DNA from: Eubacterium sp. 14-2
GTDB lineage: Bacteria > Bacillota > Clostridia > Lachnospirales > Lachnospiraceae
DNA: 64,000 bases
Assembly: GCF_000403845.2 (NCBI RefSeq)
Contig: NZ_KE159567.1
Coordinates: forward strand, 1,558,911-1,622,910
Direction of reading: 5' to 3'
Shown in pieces: positions 1 through 8,138 of the stretch. The position numbers and the translations under genes are program-made. The notes beneath the pieces were generated by a model. It was given only the letters and a program-made list of their open reading frames with translations, searched no databases and was not told the origin of the DNA. Within the stretch, counting starts at the first letter, position 1. The number at the start of each line of letters is the position of its first letter.

Positions 1-33
1 GCAGGGCAGCATGAAGGTGACTCATGTGAATGA
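1..33 (+). CDS. 3' end of an upstream gene (partial)
   Basis: Frame 1 is open from the window edge and stops at TGA 31-33. That stop overlaps the ATG of the next gene in an ATGA arrangement typical of translational coupling. Only about ten codons are visible, so no function can be given. The overlap is the only evidence that this is a real gene end; the frame could be open by chance. Confidence 0.3.
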   Translation, partial: AGQHEGDSCE

Positions 34-1676
34 AACGATTATGGAAATATTTGAAGTTACCGGATTTGCAGATATTCTTACAATTGAGTAAACAGGAAAT
101 GAGGGTTGTAAGAATTCCCCGGAATCCTGTGATTTTACAGCTTTTTGAGGAGTTCCGGGAGGCAGAGAAAAAAAACAGGGAGAATCTTTTTAAGATTCTG
201 AGAGATAATCGGAATACGGAATATGGGAAAACATATGGCTTTTCAGAAATCCGGTCAGAGGAAGATTATCGCAGGTATGTTCCTCTTACAGAATATTCCG
301 CTTACGAAAACATGGGACAGAAGCCGGAATTATATACGGTATATCCGGTGTCATGTACACTGGTTACCTCAGGAACCACCGGCGTGCAGAAAGAGTTTTG
401 CATTACAGAGGAAGCATTGCAGCGGTATGGTTCTTATATTTACGAAATGCTCTATGAACTGTCCAAGGGCCCCTGGGGACCGCATCTGCATATGAGTGTG
501 TTTCGGTCGGATACCGATGGAAAAAATCTGCTGTCAGCCGTTTACTATCGGTATCTGGCAGATAACGGAGCCTTTGACTGTGATGTTTTTGTGGGCGGAA
601 AAGAACTGCTGTTTTCAGATAACATAAAAAATGTACCCTATGTGAAAGCCTGGCTTGCACTGAGCTGTCCGAACCTTGTATCCATACAGGCAATTTTTCT
701 GTATGATATCCTTCTGCTGTTCGGCTATCTGGAGGAAAATTGGAAACAGCTTCTTTCCGATATGAAAAATGGGGAAGTCCGGGGCTGTCCGGAAAAAGGA
801 GTAAGAGAAAGACTGCTGGCATTAAGCCCCTCACAGGAAAGGATTCAGGAGCTTGAGCATATTTTTTCGGAGGGATTTGAGGAGCCCGTTGCCCGAAAGA
901 TCTGGAAAGAACTTCGCTTTATCAGCGGAATTGGGGGAAAATTGTACCAGTTTCAGGGGGATGCCTTAAAACATTATACAGGAGATGTTCCTGTTTCTTA
1001 TTTTGCCTATGCTTCTTCTGAGTGTATGGCAGGTGTTGCAGCAGAGCTGAATCGGGCAGAATATGCATTGCTGCCGGAGAGCGGATATTATGAATTTTTA
1101 AATAAAGAGGGAAATGTGGTTTCTCCCGGCTGTGTCCGGAAAGGTGAGATTTATGAACTGGTGGTCACCACTTTTTCCGGTCTTTACCGCTATCAGACCG
1201 GAGATCTGATAAAGCCGGTGGCTTTCCTGGATGAGACGCCGGTATTTGAAGTAATGGGCAGAAGAAATCAGGTGTCCGATATTGCCGGAGAGAAACTGTC
1301 CGGGGCTGTGGTTCAGGAGGCAGTGTCGGCCTGGGCAGAAGAACAGAGATTACGGATTTCTGATTTTGTCCTGGGTGTGGATGTCAGAACCCTGCCATAC
1401 CGTTACTGTCTGTTTGTGGAGACCATAGAGCAGGCAGGGACGTGGCAGACTTTCTGTTTTGACAGGAAACTGCGGGATTTTTCTCCGGATTATGATGATG
1501 TCAGGAATCTGGGAATGCTTGGATTCCCGGAGGTTTACAGAGTGAAAGCAGGAGTGCTGATGGAAGAATTTTTTCGGAAAACCGGGGAAAATGTTCACAG
1601 AAAACCCCATATATTTTTCAGTTCTGAGCAGACCAGACATCTGCTTCGGATGATATCAGGTGAGGAAAATGGATAA
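30..1676 (+). CDS. GH3-family acyl-adenylate/amido synthetase-like protein
   Basis: This 548-residue protein resembles the GH3 branch of adenylate-forming enzymes, which activate a carboxylic acid with ATP and usually pass it to an amine. The P-loop-like motif VTSGTTGVQKEF lies near residue 112. A YRYQTGDLI motif near residue 390 matches the conserved (Y/F)RYxxGD of the family. The length fits the family's usual 500-600 residues. The start is chosen at ATG 30, which overlaps the preceding stop and follows AAGGTGA at 14-20. The next gene, a methyltransferase, overlaps its end, so the two probably act on one small molecule; that is inference. The substrate is unknown. Confidence 0.75.
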   Translation: MKRLWKYLKLPDLQIFLQLSKQEMRVVRIPRNPVILQLFEEFREAEKKNRENLFKILRDNRNTEYGKTYGFSEIRSEEDYRRYVPLTEYSAYENMGQKPELYTVYPVSCTLVTSGTTGVQKEFCITEEALQRYGSYIYEMLYELSKGPWGPHLHMSVFRSDTDGKNLLSAVYYRYLADNGAFDCDVFVGGKELLFSDNIKNVPYVKAWLALSCPNLVSIQAIFLYDILLLFGYLEENWKQLLSDMKNGEVRGCPEKGVRERLLALSPSQERIQELEHIFSEGFEEPVARKIWKELRFISGIGGKLYQFQGDALKHYTGDVPVSYFAYASSECMAGVAAELNRAEYALLPESGYYEFLNKEGNVVSPGCVRKGEIYELVVTTFSGLYRYQTGDLIKPVAFLDETPVFEVMGRRNQVSDIAGEKLSGAVVQEAVSAWAEEQRLRISDFVLGVDVRTLPYRYCLFVETIEQAGTWQTFCFDRKLRDFSPDYDDVRNLGMLGFPEVYRVKAGVLMEEFFRKTGENVHRKPHIFFSSEQTRHLLRMISGEENG

Positions 1677-2523
1677 AATCAGGGATGTGTATAAACAGGA
1701 AAAGGAACTTTTGCGGCTGGCCATGCAGCAGAGTTTTCTGAAAGAAGAGGAAGAGCCCATATATAACAGAGTTCTGGAAGGAATGGAGCATGGGGCGGTG
1801 CTGGATATTGGCTGCAATGACGGAACCAGAACCGTTGACCGGTTCGGTACCGACAGGGTTTCCAAAGTGATTGGAGTGGAATATCACAGAGAACTGGCTG
1901 ACCGGGCCAACAGTAATCATGGAGGCGGGAAATTCCATTTTTATCAGGCAGATGCGGAAAGCAGCGGGTTTGAAGATTCTCTTGAGAACATTATGGAAAT
2001 TTTCGGCATCGAGGGATTTGATATCATCAATATTTCCTTTGTACTGATGCATTTGAAAGACCCCGGAAAGCTCCTTTCCAGGATGAAAAATTTTTTAAAA
2101 CCCGGTGGAACTCTGACTTCTGTTGAGACGGATGACAGGTTCAGCCGCATGCTTCCGGACAAAGAAGGAAGGATGAAGCAGTTCCTGGAATTCTGCAGGA
2201 AAGATATGCTGTCCGGCAGACGCCGGTTAGGCGGAGATGTTCCGGATATGCTGGAGCTTTGCGGCTATCAGGATGTTCTGGTACACAGCAGATGTATCAG
2301 TGCTTCAGCATCAGAAAAAAACAGAAAAGAACAGATGTTTGAAATTGCCTTTTCCTGGCTTCTGGAAGATTTTGAACAGATGTGCAGGATTTATCCTGAA
2401 AATCAGGAATATGCCCGCATAAAAACTGAGATTGCAGAAAATTATGAGAAATTCCGGATTGATTTTACAGAGAAATCTACTGAAGTATCCTGCGGGCTGG
2501 TGATGGTTACAGGTGTTCGGTAA
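1669..2523 (+). CDS. class I SAM-dependent methyltransferase
   Basis: A 284-residue protein with a class I methyltransferase fold. Motif I, VLDIGCNDGTRTVDRFG near residue 44, is the SAM-binding glycine-rich loop, with an acidic residue ending strand 2 at GVEYHRE. A later segment, FDIINISFVLMHLKDP, matches the motif IV/post-motif region and GGTLTSVETDD the motif VI region. ATG 1669 is preferred; a GTG at 1660 is in frame. The gene overlaps the GH3-like gene by 8 bases, so the pair is an operon. The methyl acceptor cannot be read from sequence. The next gene starts 16 bases past its stop. Confidence 0.8.
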   Translation: MDKIRDVYKQEKELLRLAMQQSFLKEEEEPIYNRVLEGMEHGAVLDIGCNDGTRTVDRFGTDRVSKVIGVEYHRELADRANSNHGGGKFHFYQADAESSGFEDSLENIMEIFGIEGFDIINISFVLMHLKDPGKLLSRMKNFLKPGGTLTSVETDDRFSRMLPDKEGRMKQFLEFCRKDMLSGRRRLGGDVPDMLELCGYQDVLVHSRCISASASEKNRKEQMFEIAFSWLLEDFEQMCRIYPENQEYARIKTEIAENYEKFRIDFTEKSTEVSCGLVMVTGVR

Positions 2524-2539
2524 GGAAAGGAATGTCAGG

Positions 2540-4195
2540 ATGAAACAATTAAAACTTTTGCCCAAATTTATGATTTCACTGATTATTATGGGAAGTGTTC
2601 TGGCAGTCAGTATTTCTCTGTTCAGTTATTTTGTCTCAAAAAGCTATTTTGAGGAAATGTATGCTTACCGGGTGGTGAACGGGAGCAGAACCATTGCGAA
2701 AATGCTTGGGCCGGAAGAGGTGAAAGACGTACTTGCAGCAGGCGGCGAGCAGACCGGATCGTATCAGAAAATGTATGATATTCTGAATGAGCTGAAAAAA
2801 GACGGTGGGATTACTTTTTTATCCCTGGTAGTCCCCCATGAAAACAGCGTGACTTTTTACATAGATACCTGTGTGGAAAGCATGGGAGATGATAAGGCAA
2901 ATCAGATTCCCTGGGGAACGGATATCTTATATGAAGATGCGGCGAAAGATGCAAAAGATCTGCAGAAATATTATCAGAACTGGGAACTGTACAGCCAGAA
3001 TACAGGTACCCTGGAACCTCAGGTGACAGATAATCAGTATGGTTACAATTATACGGCAGCCTGGCCCGTTCTGGATGAAAGCGGAAATGCCATAGCGCAG
3101 ATTCAGTATATTCTTGACATGCAGGCGGTTCGGGATCATCTGAATTCCATCCTGGTAACCATGTTTGGAATTTCTGCGGGGATTATGCTGGCGGCAATTC
3201 TCTGTTATATTGTATTTGTTCAGAGAAATCTGCTGGCTCCTGTGGGAAAACTGGTGAAATTTACTGACCAGATTACATCCAGCGGAAATTTTCATCAACA
3301 GGCCATCGAGATGTCCACCGGAGATGAAATTGAAGATCTGGCGAATTCCTTTAACTATATGCTGGAAGAACTGGACCGCTATATTGATAACCTGGCAAAA
3401 GTGACGTCGGAAAAAGAGCGGATTGGAGCGGAGCTTTCCGTTGCCAGTCACATTCAGTCTTCCATGCTGCCCTGTATTTTCCCGGCATTTCCGGAACGGA
3501 AGGAATTTGACATTTATGCCAGCATGGATCCTGCGAAGGAAGTGGGAGGAGATTTTTACGATTTCTTTATGGTGGATGAGCGGCATGTTGCTGTGGTGGT
3601 GGCAGATGTGTCAGGAAAAGGTGTTCCTGCTGCATTGTTTATGGTAATCGGCAAAACACTGCTCAAAGACCATACCCGGCCGGGGGTGCCTCCTGGGAAG
3701 GTTTTTTCTGATGTGAACAATCTGCTCTGCGGCTCTAACAGCGAGGGAATGTTTATCACAGCATTTGAAGGGGTACTGGATCTGGTGACCGGGGAATTCT
3801 GTTATGTCAATGCCGGTCATGAGGTTCCTTATATCTGCCGGAAGGGAGAGAATTTTGTACCATACCGGGTGCGTCCGGGATTTGTCCTGGCCGGAATGGA
3901 AGATATACGATATCGTGAGGGAAACCTGCAGCTTGAACCGGGAGACAGGATTTTTCTGTATACCGACGGGATACCGGAGGCCACAGACGGGAAAAACGAA
4001 ATGTATGGAAGTTCCCGGCTGGAGGAAGCTCTGAACTGCCACAGGGAAAAAACACCGGAAGAACTGCTGCCGGAAATAAAAAGAGATGTGGAGCTGTTTG
4101 TAAAAGATGCACCGCAGTTTGACGATATTACCATGTTGTGTCTGGAGTACAGACAACCAATGGAAAAAGAGCCGGATATTTCTGAGCAGAGCTGA
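2540..4195 (+). CDS. membrane sensor phosphatase, HAMP + SpoIIE-type PP2C
   Basis: A 551-residue membrane protein. It has a transmembrane segment near residues 10-30, an extracytoplasmic sensor region to about 210, a second transmembrane segment (GISAGIMLAAILCYIVF) near 210-230, a HAMP linker, and a C-terminal PP2C/SpoIIE phosphatase. The phosphatase carries the metal-binding DPAKEVGGDFYDFF, VADVSGKGVPAAL, YVNAGHEVP and QFDDITML motifs. Such proteins dephosphorylate an anti-anti-sigma factor in response to a signal. The next gene is an RsbW-like kinase, the expected opposing partner. ATG 2540 is preferred over an in-frame GTG at 2513 because hydrophobic sequence begins soon after it. No STAS substrate protein lies nearby. 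Confidence 0.85.
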   Translation: MKQLKLLPKFMISLIIMGSVLAVSISLFSYFVSKSYFEEMYAYRVVNGSRTIAKMLGPEEVKDVLAAGGEQTGSYQKMYDILNELKKDGGITFLSLVVPHENSVTFYIDTCVESMGDDKANQIPWGTDILYEDAAKDAKDLQKYYQNWELYSQNTGTLEPQVTDNQYGYNYTAAWPVLDESGNAIAQIQYILDMQAVRDHLNSILVTMFGISAGIMLAAILCYIVFVQRNLLAPVGKLVKFTDQITSSGNFHQQAIEMSTGDEIEDLANSFNYMLEELDRYIDNLAKVTSEKERIGAELSVASHIQSSMLPCIFPAFPERKEFDIYASMDPAKEVGGDFYDFFMVDERHVAVVVADVSGKGVPAALFMVIGKTLLKDHTRPGVPPGKVFSDVNNLLCGSNSEGMFITAFEGVLDLVTGEFCYVNAGHEVPYICRKGENFVPYRVRPGFVLAGMEDIRYREGNLQLEPGDRIFLYTDGIPEATDGKNEMYGSSRLEEALNCHREKTPEELLPEIKRDVELFVKDAPQFDDITMLCLEYRQPMEKEPDISEQS

Positions 4196-4223
4196 CAGGA
4201 AAGAGAATATACAGGAGGCGTAG

Positions 4224-4649
4224 ATGATGGGAGAAAGAAACAGGCAGGAGTTTCATGTGGATGCAGTCATAGAGAATATTGGGAAGGTAACAGAGTTTGT
4301 GGACAGTCAGTTAGAAGCATATGACTGCCCTGTGAAAGCGCAGATGCAGATTGATATTGCCATTGACGAGCTGTTTGGGAATATTGCCCACTATGCATAC
4401 AATCCGGATGTGGGGCCGGCTACGGTACAGGTGGAGGTGACGGAAGAACCCCTGGCAGTGATTATTACGTTTATCGATCAGGGGGTTCCCTATGACCCTC
4501 TGGCAAAGGCAGATCCGGACGTGAATCTGTCTCTGGAGGAGCGGGAGGCAGGGGGGCTTGGTATTTTCATGGTGAAGAAGACAATGGATGAGATTTCCTA
4601 TGAGTATCGGGACGGACAGAACATACTGAAAATTAAAAAGAAGTTTTAA
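4224..4649 (+). CDS. RsbW/SpoIIAB-like anti-sigma histidine-kinase-fold ATPase
   Basis: A 141-residue single-domain GHKL ATPase. The N-box is IDELFGNIAHYAY near residue 48, and the G1/G2 boxes are IDQGVPYDPL and REAGGLGIFMVKK. Proteins of this size and type are serine kinases/anti-sigma factors in partner-switching modules, acting against PP2C phosphatases like the one just upstream. The start at 4224 follows AGGAGG at 4213-4218. No sigma factor or STAS protein is encoded next to it, so the target must lie elsewhere or be unconventional. Confidence 0.8.
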   Translation: MMGERNRQEFHVDAVIENIGKVTEFVDSQLEAYDCPVKAQMQIDIAIDELFGNIAHYAYNPDVGPATVQVEVTEEPLAVIITFIDQGVPYDPLAKADPDVNLSLEEREAGGLGIFMVKKTMDEISYEYRDGQNILKIKKKF

Positions 4650-4683
4650 AGGAATTGTTTATCTGAAGCAGAGGGGGAAATAA

Positions 4684-4836
4684 AAGCTGGAATGTCTGCC
4701 GGAACCGTCAGAAGAAGAACTGGAAAAGCTCTCCCGGAAAATTCGGGAGTTAGAGCATAAAAAAGAAAAAGGAGAGAATAAAAATGAAAAAACCAGAATT
4801 TACAGGACTGTCACATGTCTGCATTTTTGTGGATGA
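4684..4836 (+). other. short coding-like frame, possibly a gene remnant
   Basis: A frame open from after TAA 4681-4683 to TGA 4834-4836 reads as a charged heptad-like helix (LPEPSEEELEKLSRKIREL). Its composition looks coding rather than random. It lacks an ATG; CTG 4687 would be the only plausible start, behind GAGGGGG. It runs into the start of the VOC gene in another frame. It may be the tail of a decayed gene or chance. Confidence 0.2.
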
Positions 4837-5365
4837 TGTAATGGAAGCATTTCACTATTATGAGAGAATACTGGGAGCGGTGCCTAACCAGCATATTCCT
4901 CACTGGAAAAACAAAGGCTTTTTTGAGGCGGGAGGATTTATCAAAGAGGCAGAGGGAGCGGAGGTTTCCATCGGGTTTATGGATGTGCCCGGAACAAAGC
5001 TCACTCTTGAACTGATGTGTTACCACAATCCAAAGGGGCGGCAGGAGCCGATGATTTTCAAGGCAAATGATATCAGCGGAGCAAGACATGTAGCTCTTAA
5101 GATTGTCAATATTGAAGAGGCCTTTGAATACATCAAAGCTCAGCCGGACGTAACACTGATTAATACCTCCGAGGATTACAGGGTATTCCAGATCAGTAAA
5201 ACAGAGCCTTCCGAGTTTTATTTTTTCGATGAGAAAAAGGAAAAAGATCCGGTACTGAAACAGCAGTCTGCTGATATACTTGGCAATACAAAATATTTCT
5301 ATTTTATTGACAGATATGGTCTGCAGTGGGAGTTTGAGCAGGGGCATACTGATATCGGAGACTGA
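4784..5365 (+). CDS. VOC-superfamily (glyoxalase/dioxygenase-like) protein
   Basis: A 193-residue protein with two beta-alpha-beta-beta-beta modules of the vicinal-oxygen-chelate superfamily. It begins GLSHVCIFVDDVMEAFHYYE, a typical VOC first module with a metal-ligand histidine, and the second half has ARHVALKIVNIEEAFEYI. The closing RYGLQWEFEQG supplies the usual C-terminal acidic ligand. The family includes glyoxalases, epimerases and resistance proteins, so the reaction is not determined. The start follows AAGGAG. A long palindrome starts 41 bases after the stop and probably ends this unit. Confidence 0.75.
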   Translation: MKKPEFTGLSHVCIFVDDVMEAFHYYERILGAVPNQHIPHWKNKGFFEAGGFIKEAEGAEVSIGFMDVPGTKLTLELMCYHNPKGRQEPMIFKANDISGARHVALKIVNIEEAFEYIKAQPDVTLINTSEDYRVFQISKTEPSEFYFFDEKKEKDPVLKQQSADILGNTKYFYFIDRYGLQWEFEQGHTDIGD

Positions 5366-5406
5366 GCAGGAAACAGATAGTGGAATTAATTATGAAAATA
5401 TATTGA

Positions 5407-5472
5407 CAGGCCGGGAAAAAAGCCATACAGCTTTTTTCCCGGCCTGTTTCAGGCCGGGAAAAAAGCTGTATG
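5407..5472. repeat. three-armed palindrome with mutually exclusive hairpins
   Basis: Arm 1 (5407-5423) and arm 3 (5450-5466) are the same 17 bases, CAGGCCGGGAAAAAAGC. Arm 2 between them is their exact reverse complement. Arm 1 with arm 2 makes a perfect 17-bp stem. Arm 2 with arm 3 extends to a perfect 23-bp stem (5424-5446 with 5450-5472) and a TTT loop. Only one can form at a time. A TTGACA sits at 5403-5408, overlapping arm 1. No T-tract follows, so it is not a plain intrinsic terminator. It separates the VOC gene from the DUF2589 operon. Confidence 0.85.
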
Positions 5473-5544
5473 ATGGTATTAAGGCCATGCAGGGTCATGT
5501 CCTGGTAAACTGTATTAAAAAATAATAACAGGAGGAATCAGACA

Positions 5545-6453
5545 ATGGCATCCAGAGGTTCAGAACCGCCGGACGGAAGAAACAGACCGCCTCAGGGAAA
5601 CCGTACAGAAGACAGAAGAGACAAGAAGAATAATGATTCCAATATTATGGAAAGTGATTTTATTCTTCTGGATGAGCTGGTGTATGCCCCGCTTCATGCG
5701 CTGGCAGAGTCAGATCAGCGGCTTCGTGCCCAGGTGGTGAATGCAGTAAAAATTATGGGGTCTTTAAAACAAAACGGACAGGAAGAGGTAATTCATCTTG
5801 ACAATATTAATATTGCCTATGATCAGGTGAGACAGGAGGGAGAGGAAGGGTATAGTGTGGATAATCTGCAATTACAGATTCCTCTTCTGTCTATTGTGCC
5901 CATGACCAGCCTGGCGGTTAAAAGAGCTGAGATTGAATTTGCGACAGAAGTTCGCTCGGATGTGGATAAAGATGGAAAAGTAAAAATTAATGGCAGGATA
6001 TGTTCGCCGGGACAGCGGGACAGCAACTTTCTTCCGAGGGTTTCCTATCATATGGAAATCAGGTCCATTCCGGCAACGGAGGGAATTATGCGGCTGACAG
6101 ACATGTTAAGTTCCAGTCAGATGGCAAAGAAGCTGGATACCACGCCTGTGACTGTGGATGGCAATTTAAGTACAGAAGCTCAGAAAACTACATGGCAGGA
6201 AATATCTGAATTGCGGGCAGGAATTAAGAAACTGAAACTGCTTTATCAGAAAGTGACAGATACCCTGACAGAACAGGAAAAACTTTACCAGATCAGTAAA
6301 GATGCTTATGCAGAAGATACCTATGAGTTTGACCGCAGTAAATATCAGAGAGCGCAGTCGGATATTATGAACCGTATTATGGAGGCGCAGGAAAAGATTG
6401 TGACTCTGGAATTAGCCAGCGGACTGGACGGTACAGAAAATGGAAAACAGTAA
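5545..6453 (+). CDS. DUF2589-family protein, first copy
   Basis: A 302-residue protein. After a charged, disordered N-terminus (about 40 residues rich in R, P and D) comes a DUF2589-like domain: the helix APLHALAESDQRLRAQ, then IPLLSIVPMTSLAVKRAEIEF, which matches the family's characteristic PxLxIxPxPxLxIxExxIxF strand. The C-terminal third is a predicted coiled coil. The function of DUF2589 is not known to me. It is the first gene of a five-gene operon (SD AGGAGG before ATG 5545). The second DUF2589 protein, encoded 178 bases downstream, is its paralogue, so hetero-oligomer formation is plausible. Confidence 0.75.
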   Translation: MASRGSEPPDGRNRPPQGNRTEDRRDKKNNDSNIMESDFILLDELVYAPLHALAESDQRLRAQVVNAVKIMGSLKQNGQEEVIHLDNINIAYDQVRQEGEEGYSVDNLQLQIPLLSIVPMTSLAVKRAEIEFATEVRSDVDKDGKVKINGRICSPGQRDSNFLPRVSYHMEIRSIPATEGIMRLTDMLSSSQMAKKLDTTPVTVDGNLSTEAQKTTWQEISELRAGIKKLKLLYQKVTDTLTEQEKLYQISKDAYAEDTYEFDRSKYQRAQSDIMNRIMEAQEKIVTLELASGLDGTENGKQ

Positions 6454-6640
6454 TCTTTTTAAGGAAGAACTGGAGCTGTATCTGGCAGGACAGCAGGACA
6501 GCCTTAATTTTCGGCTGCTGCGGGAATTTGGAGTACCGCTTCATGTTCAGGATTCCATGCTGTGGGTGGAGAGTGTAAAAACAACCGTTTATTATGAAAA
6601 TATAGTGGAAACAGGGGAAAGGAGGCAGTTATGTCAGTAG
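6440..6640 (+). CDS. small unknown protein between the DUF2589 genes
   Basis: A 66-residue protein that I do not recognise. Its start overlaps the end of the first DUF2589 gene by 14 bases, and its end overlaps the start of the second by 10. Both overlaps argue for a real, coupled gene. It has an N-terminal amphipathic helix (NLFKEELELYLAGQQ) and a following beta-like segment (DSMLWVESVKTTVYY). There is no signal peptide or membrane segment. No clear SD precedes it, consistent with translation by coupling. Confidence 0.6.
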   Translation: MENSNLFKEELELYLAGQQDSLNFRLLREFGVPLHVQDSMLWVESVKTTVYYENIVETGERRQLCQ

Positions 6641-7839
6641 CAGAACAATTTGCAGGACTGGATATGAAAAGCCTGATCGGAGGGCCGCTGACAGCGGCGG
6701 CAGATGCAAGTATATTGCTGGCCCGTTCAACCGCAGAGTTTATAAATGATGTTGGTTTTGACGCCAGGGGGAAAATCCGTACGGCAGCATTCGGGTATGA
6801 AAGAAGGAGCGCCAATGAGGATGGAACGAGTAATCTGGAAGAAATGAAGGTGGCGGTGCCCATGCTTGCCATTGTACCCATTCCAAATCTTCAGATTGAT
6901 GAGGTAAATGTACTGTTTGATATGGAAGTCAAACAGAGTGAAAGATCTGAAAAGTCAACGGATCTGGGGGCTTCATTATCCGGTTCGGCAAAATTTGGGC
7001 CCATAAAAGTAAGTATTACAGGAAGCGTCAGTTCCCACAGTTCCAATACCAGAAGCTCAGATAATTCAGCCAAATATCATGTGGATGTCAGAGCAACCAA
7101 TCATGGGATGCCGGAAGGGCTTTCCCGTGTACTGGATATGATGGCTTCCTGTATTTCTCCGGTGCTTGTAAGTTCAGAATTAAAAGGCGGGGACGGACAG
7201 AACCTCACCGATGCGGGAAGAGTCAGAGCAGAGAAACTGAAACAGCTCAGAGGGGAAATTGTTATGCTGGAGCAGCAGATGGATGCAGCGAAAAACGGAC
7301 TGGAAAGTAATATCCAGAGGATGAAAAATCTTGCAATGAGCCAGCAGAACGTATATCAGTCAGCCCTTGTGAAGCTGCTGGGAGGCCTTGACCGCAGCAA
7401 AGCGGAAGAAGAGGAGAAGGCGGACAGCTACAGCCATGCAATGGAGGAAGTGAATCAGACATGGACGATATTCCGCAATCAGGTATCAGATCTTGTTAAA
7501 CTGGCGGCTGACAGCGGAGAAAATAAAGCCGGAGTTTCGGAGCTGTTCGGACTGAAAGCCTTTGACGCCAGAAAAGGAGAAGCTGTGCCCTATACAAAAG
7601 CAGAGTCACAGTATGGCGCAATGGAAATGGTTCAGAAAGCAGCGCTTGAATCCCGAAAAAATTATGACAGAACAGAAGCAGACCTGCTGGCAAAACGTGT
7701 GGAATACAATAATGCTGTCTCAGGTATTTCACCGGCAGCAGTACAGAGCGGGAAAGAAATTCCGCAGCAGCCGGTACAGCAGCAGCCGGCAGGCGGGGGA
7801 ACGGGAACTTCCGGAACCTCCGGAAAAAGCAGTAAATAA
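6631..7839 (+). CDS. DUF2589-family protein, second copy with coiled-coil C-terminus
   Basis: A 402-residue protein and the clearest DUF2589 member here. It has GGPLTAAADASILLARS near residue 17, FINDVGF, and VPMLAIVPIPNLQIDEVNVLF near residue 80. A serine-rich segment (about 115-145) follows, then a long helical region from 190 to 370 with heptad character, and a Pro/Gln/Gly-rich tail. The first copy has the same order without the Ser-rich insert. SD AGGAGG precedes ATG 6631. No signal peptide is present, so a cytoplasmic or unconventionally exported assembly is expected. Its role is unknown. Confidence 0.8.
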   Translation: MSVAEQFAGLDMKSLIGGPLTAAADASILLARSTAEFINDVGFDARGKIRTAAFGYERRSANEDGTSNLEEMKVAVPMLAIVPIPNLQIDEVNVLFDMEVKQSERSEKSTDLGASLSGSAKFGPIKVSITGSVSSHSSNTRSSDNSAKYHVDVRATNHGMPEGLSRVLDMMASCISPVLVSSELKGGDGQNLTDAGRVRAEKLKQLRGEIVMLEQQMDAAKNGLESNIQRMKNLAMSQQNVYQSALVKLLGGLDRSKAEEEEKADSYSHAMEEVNQTWTIFRNQVSDLVKLAADSGENKAGVSELFGLKAFDARKGEAVPYTKAESQYGAMEMVQKAALESRKNYDRTEADLLAKRVEYNNAVSGISPAAVQSGKEIPQQPVQQQPAGGGTGTSGTSGKSSK

Positions 7840-7847
7840 GTGATACT

Positions 7848-8138
7848 ATGAAGGAAAACAGAAAATGTCAGTTATCAGACATCAGATATGTAAAAATGGT
7901 TACGGTCGGAAGTGTGAATCCCAACCATCCTCTGTCAGAGCAGGCAAGGGAAGCGCAGACTGCATTGCTGAACCGGTGTCTGAATGATTATCCCAGAGGG
8001 ATGATTATTGGAAAGGATATTGCAGTGGGGCGTTACATGATTGGAGAGCATGAGCTGACCATGGAAAAGGTAACTTATCATGTGGGGTTTTCAAGAAAAC
8101 CATTATGGGAAGGGATGGAGAAAGAATCGTATGTATAA
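7848..8138 (+). CDS. small unknown protein of the DUF2589 operon
   Basis: A 96-residue protein of unknown family. It starts 8 bases after the second DUF2589 gene and overlaps the protease gene by 8 bases. A mixed alpha/beta pattern is visible: LSDIRYVKMVTVGSVNP, then a helix with many alanines, then RGMIIGKDIAVGRYMIGEHE. The spacing and overlap imply a function shared with the protease, such as inhibitor, adaptor or substrate; that is inference. Confidence 0.6.
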   Translation: MKENRKCQLSDIRYVKMVTVGSVNPNHPLSEQAREAQTALLNRCLNDYPRGMIIGKDIAVGRYMIGEHELTMEKVTYHVGFSRKPLWEGMEKESYV

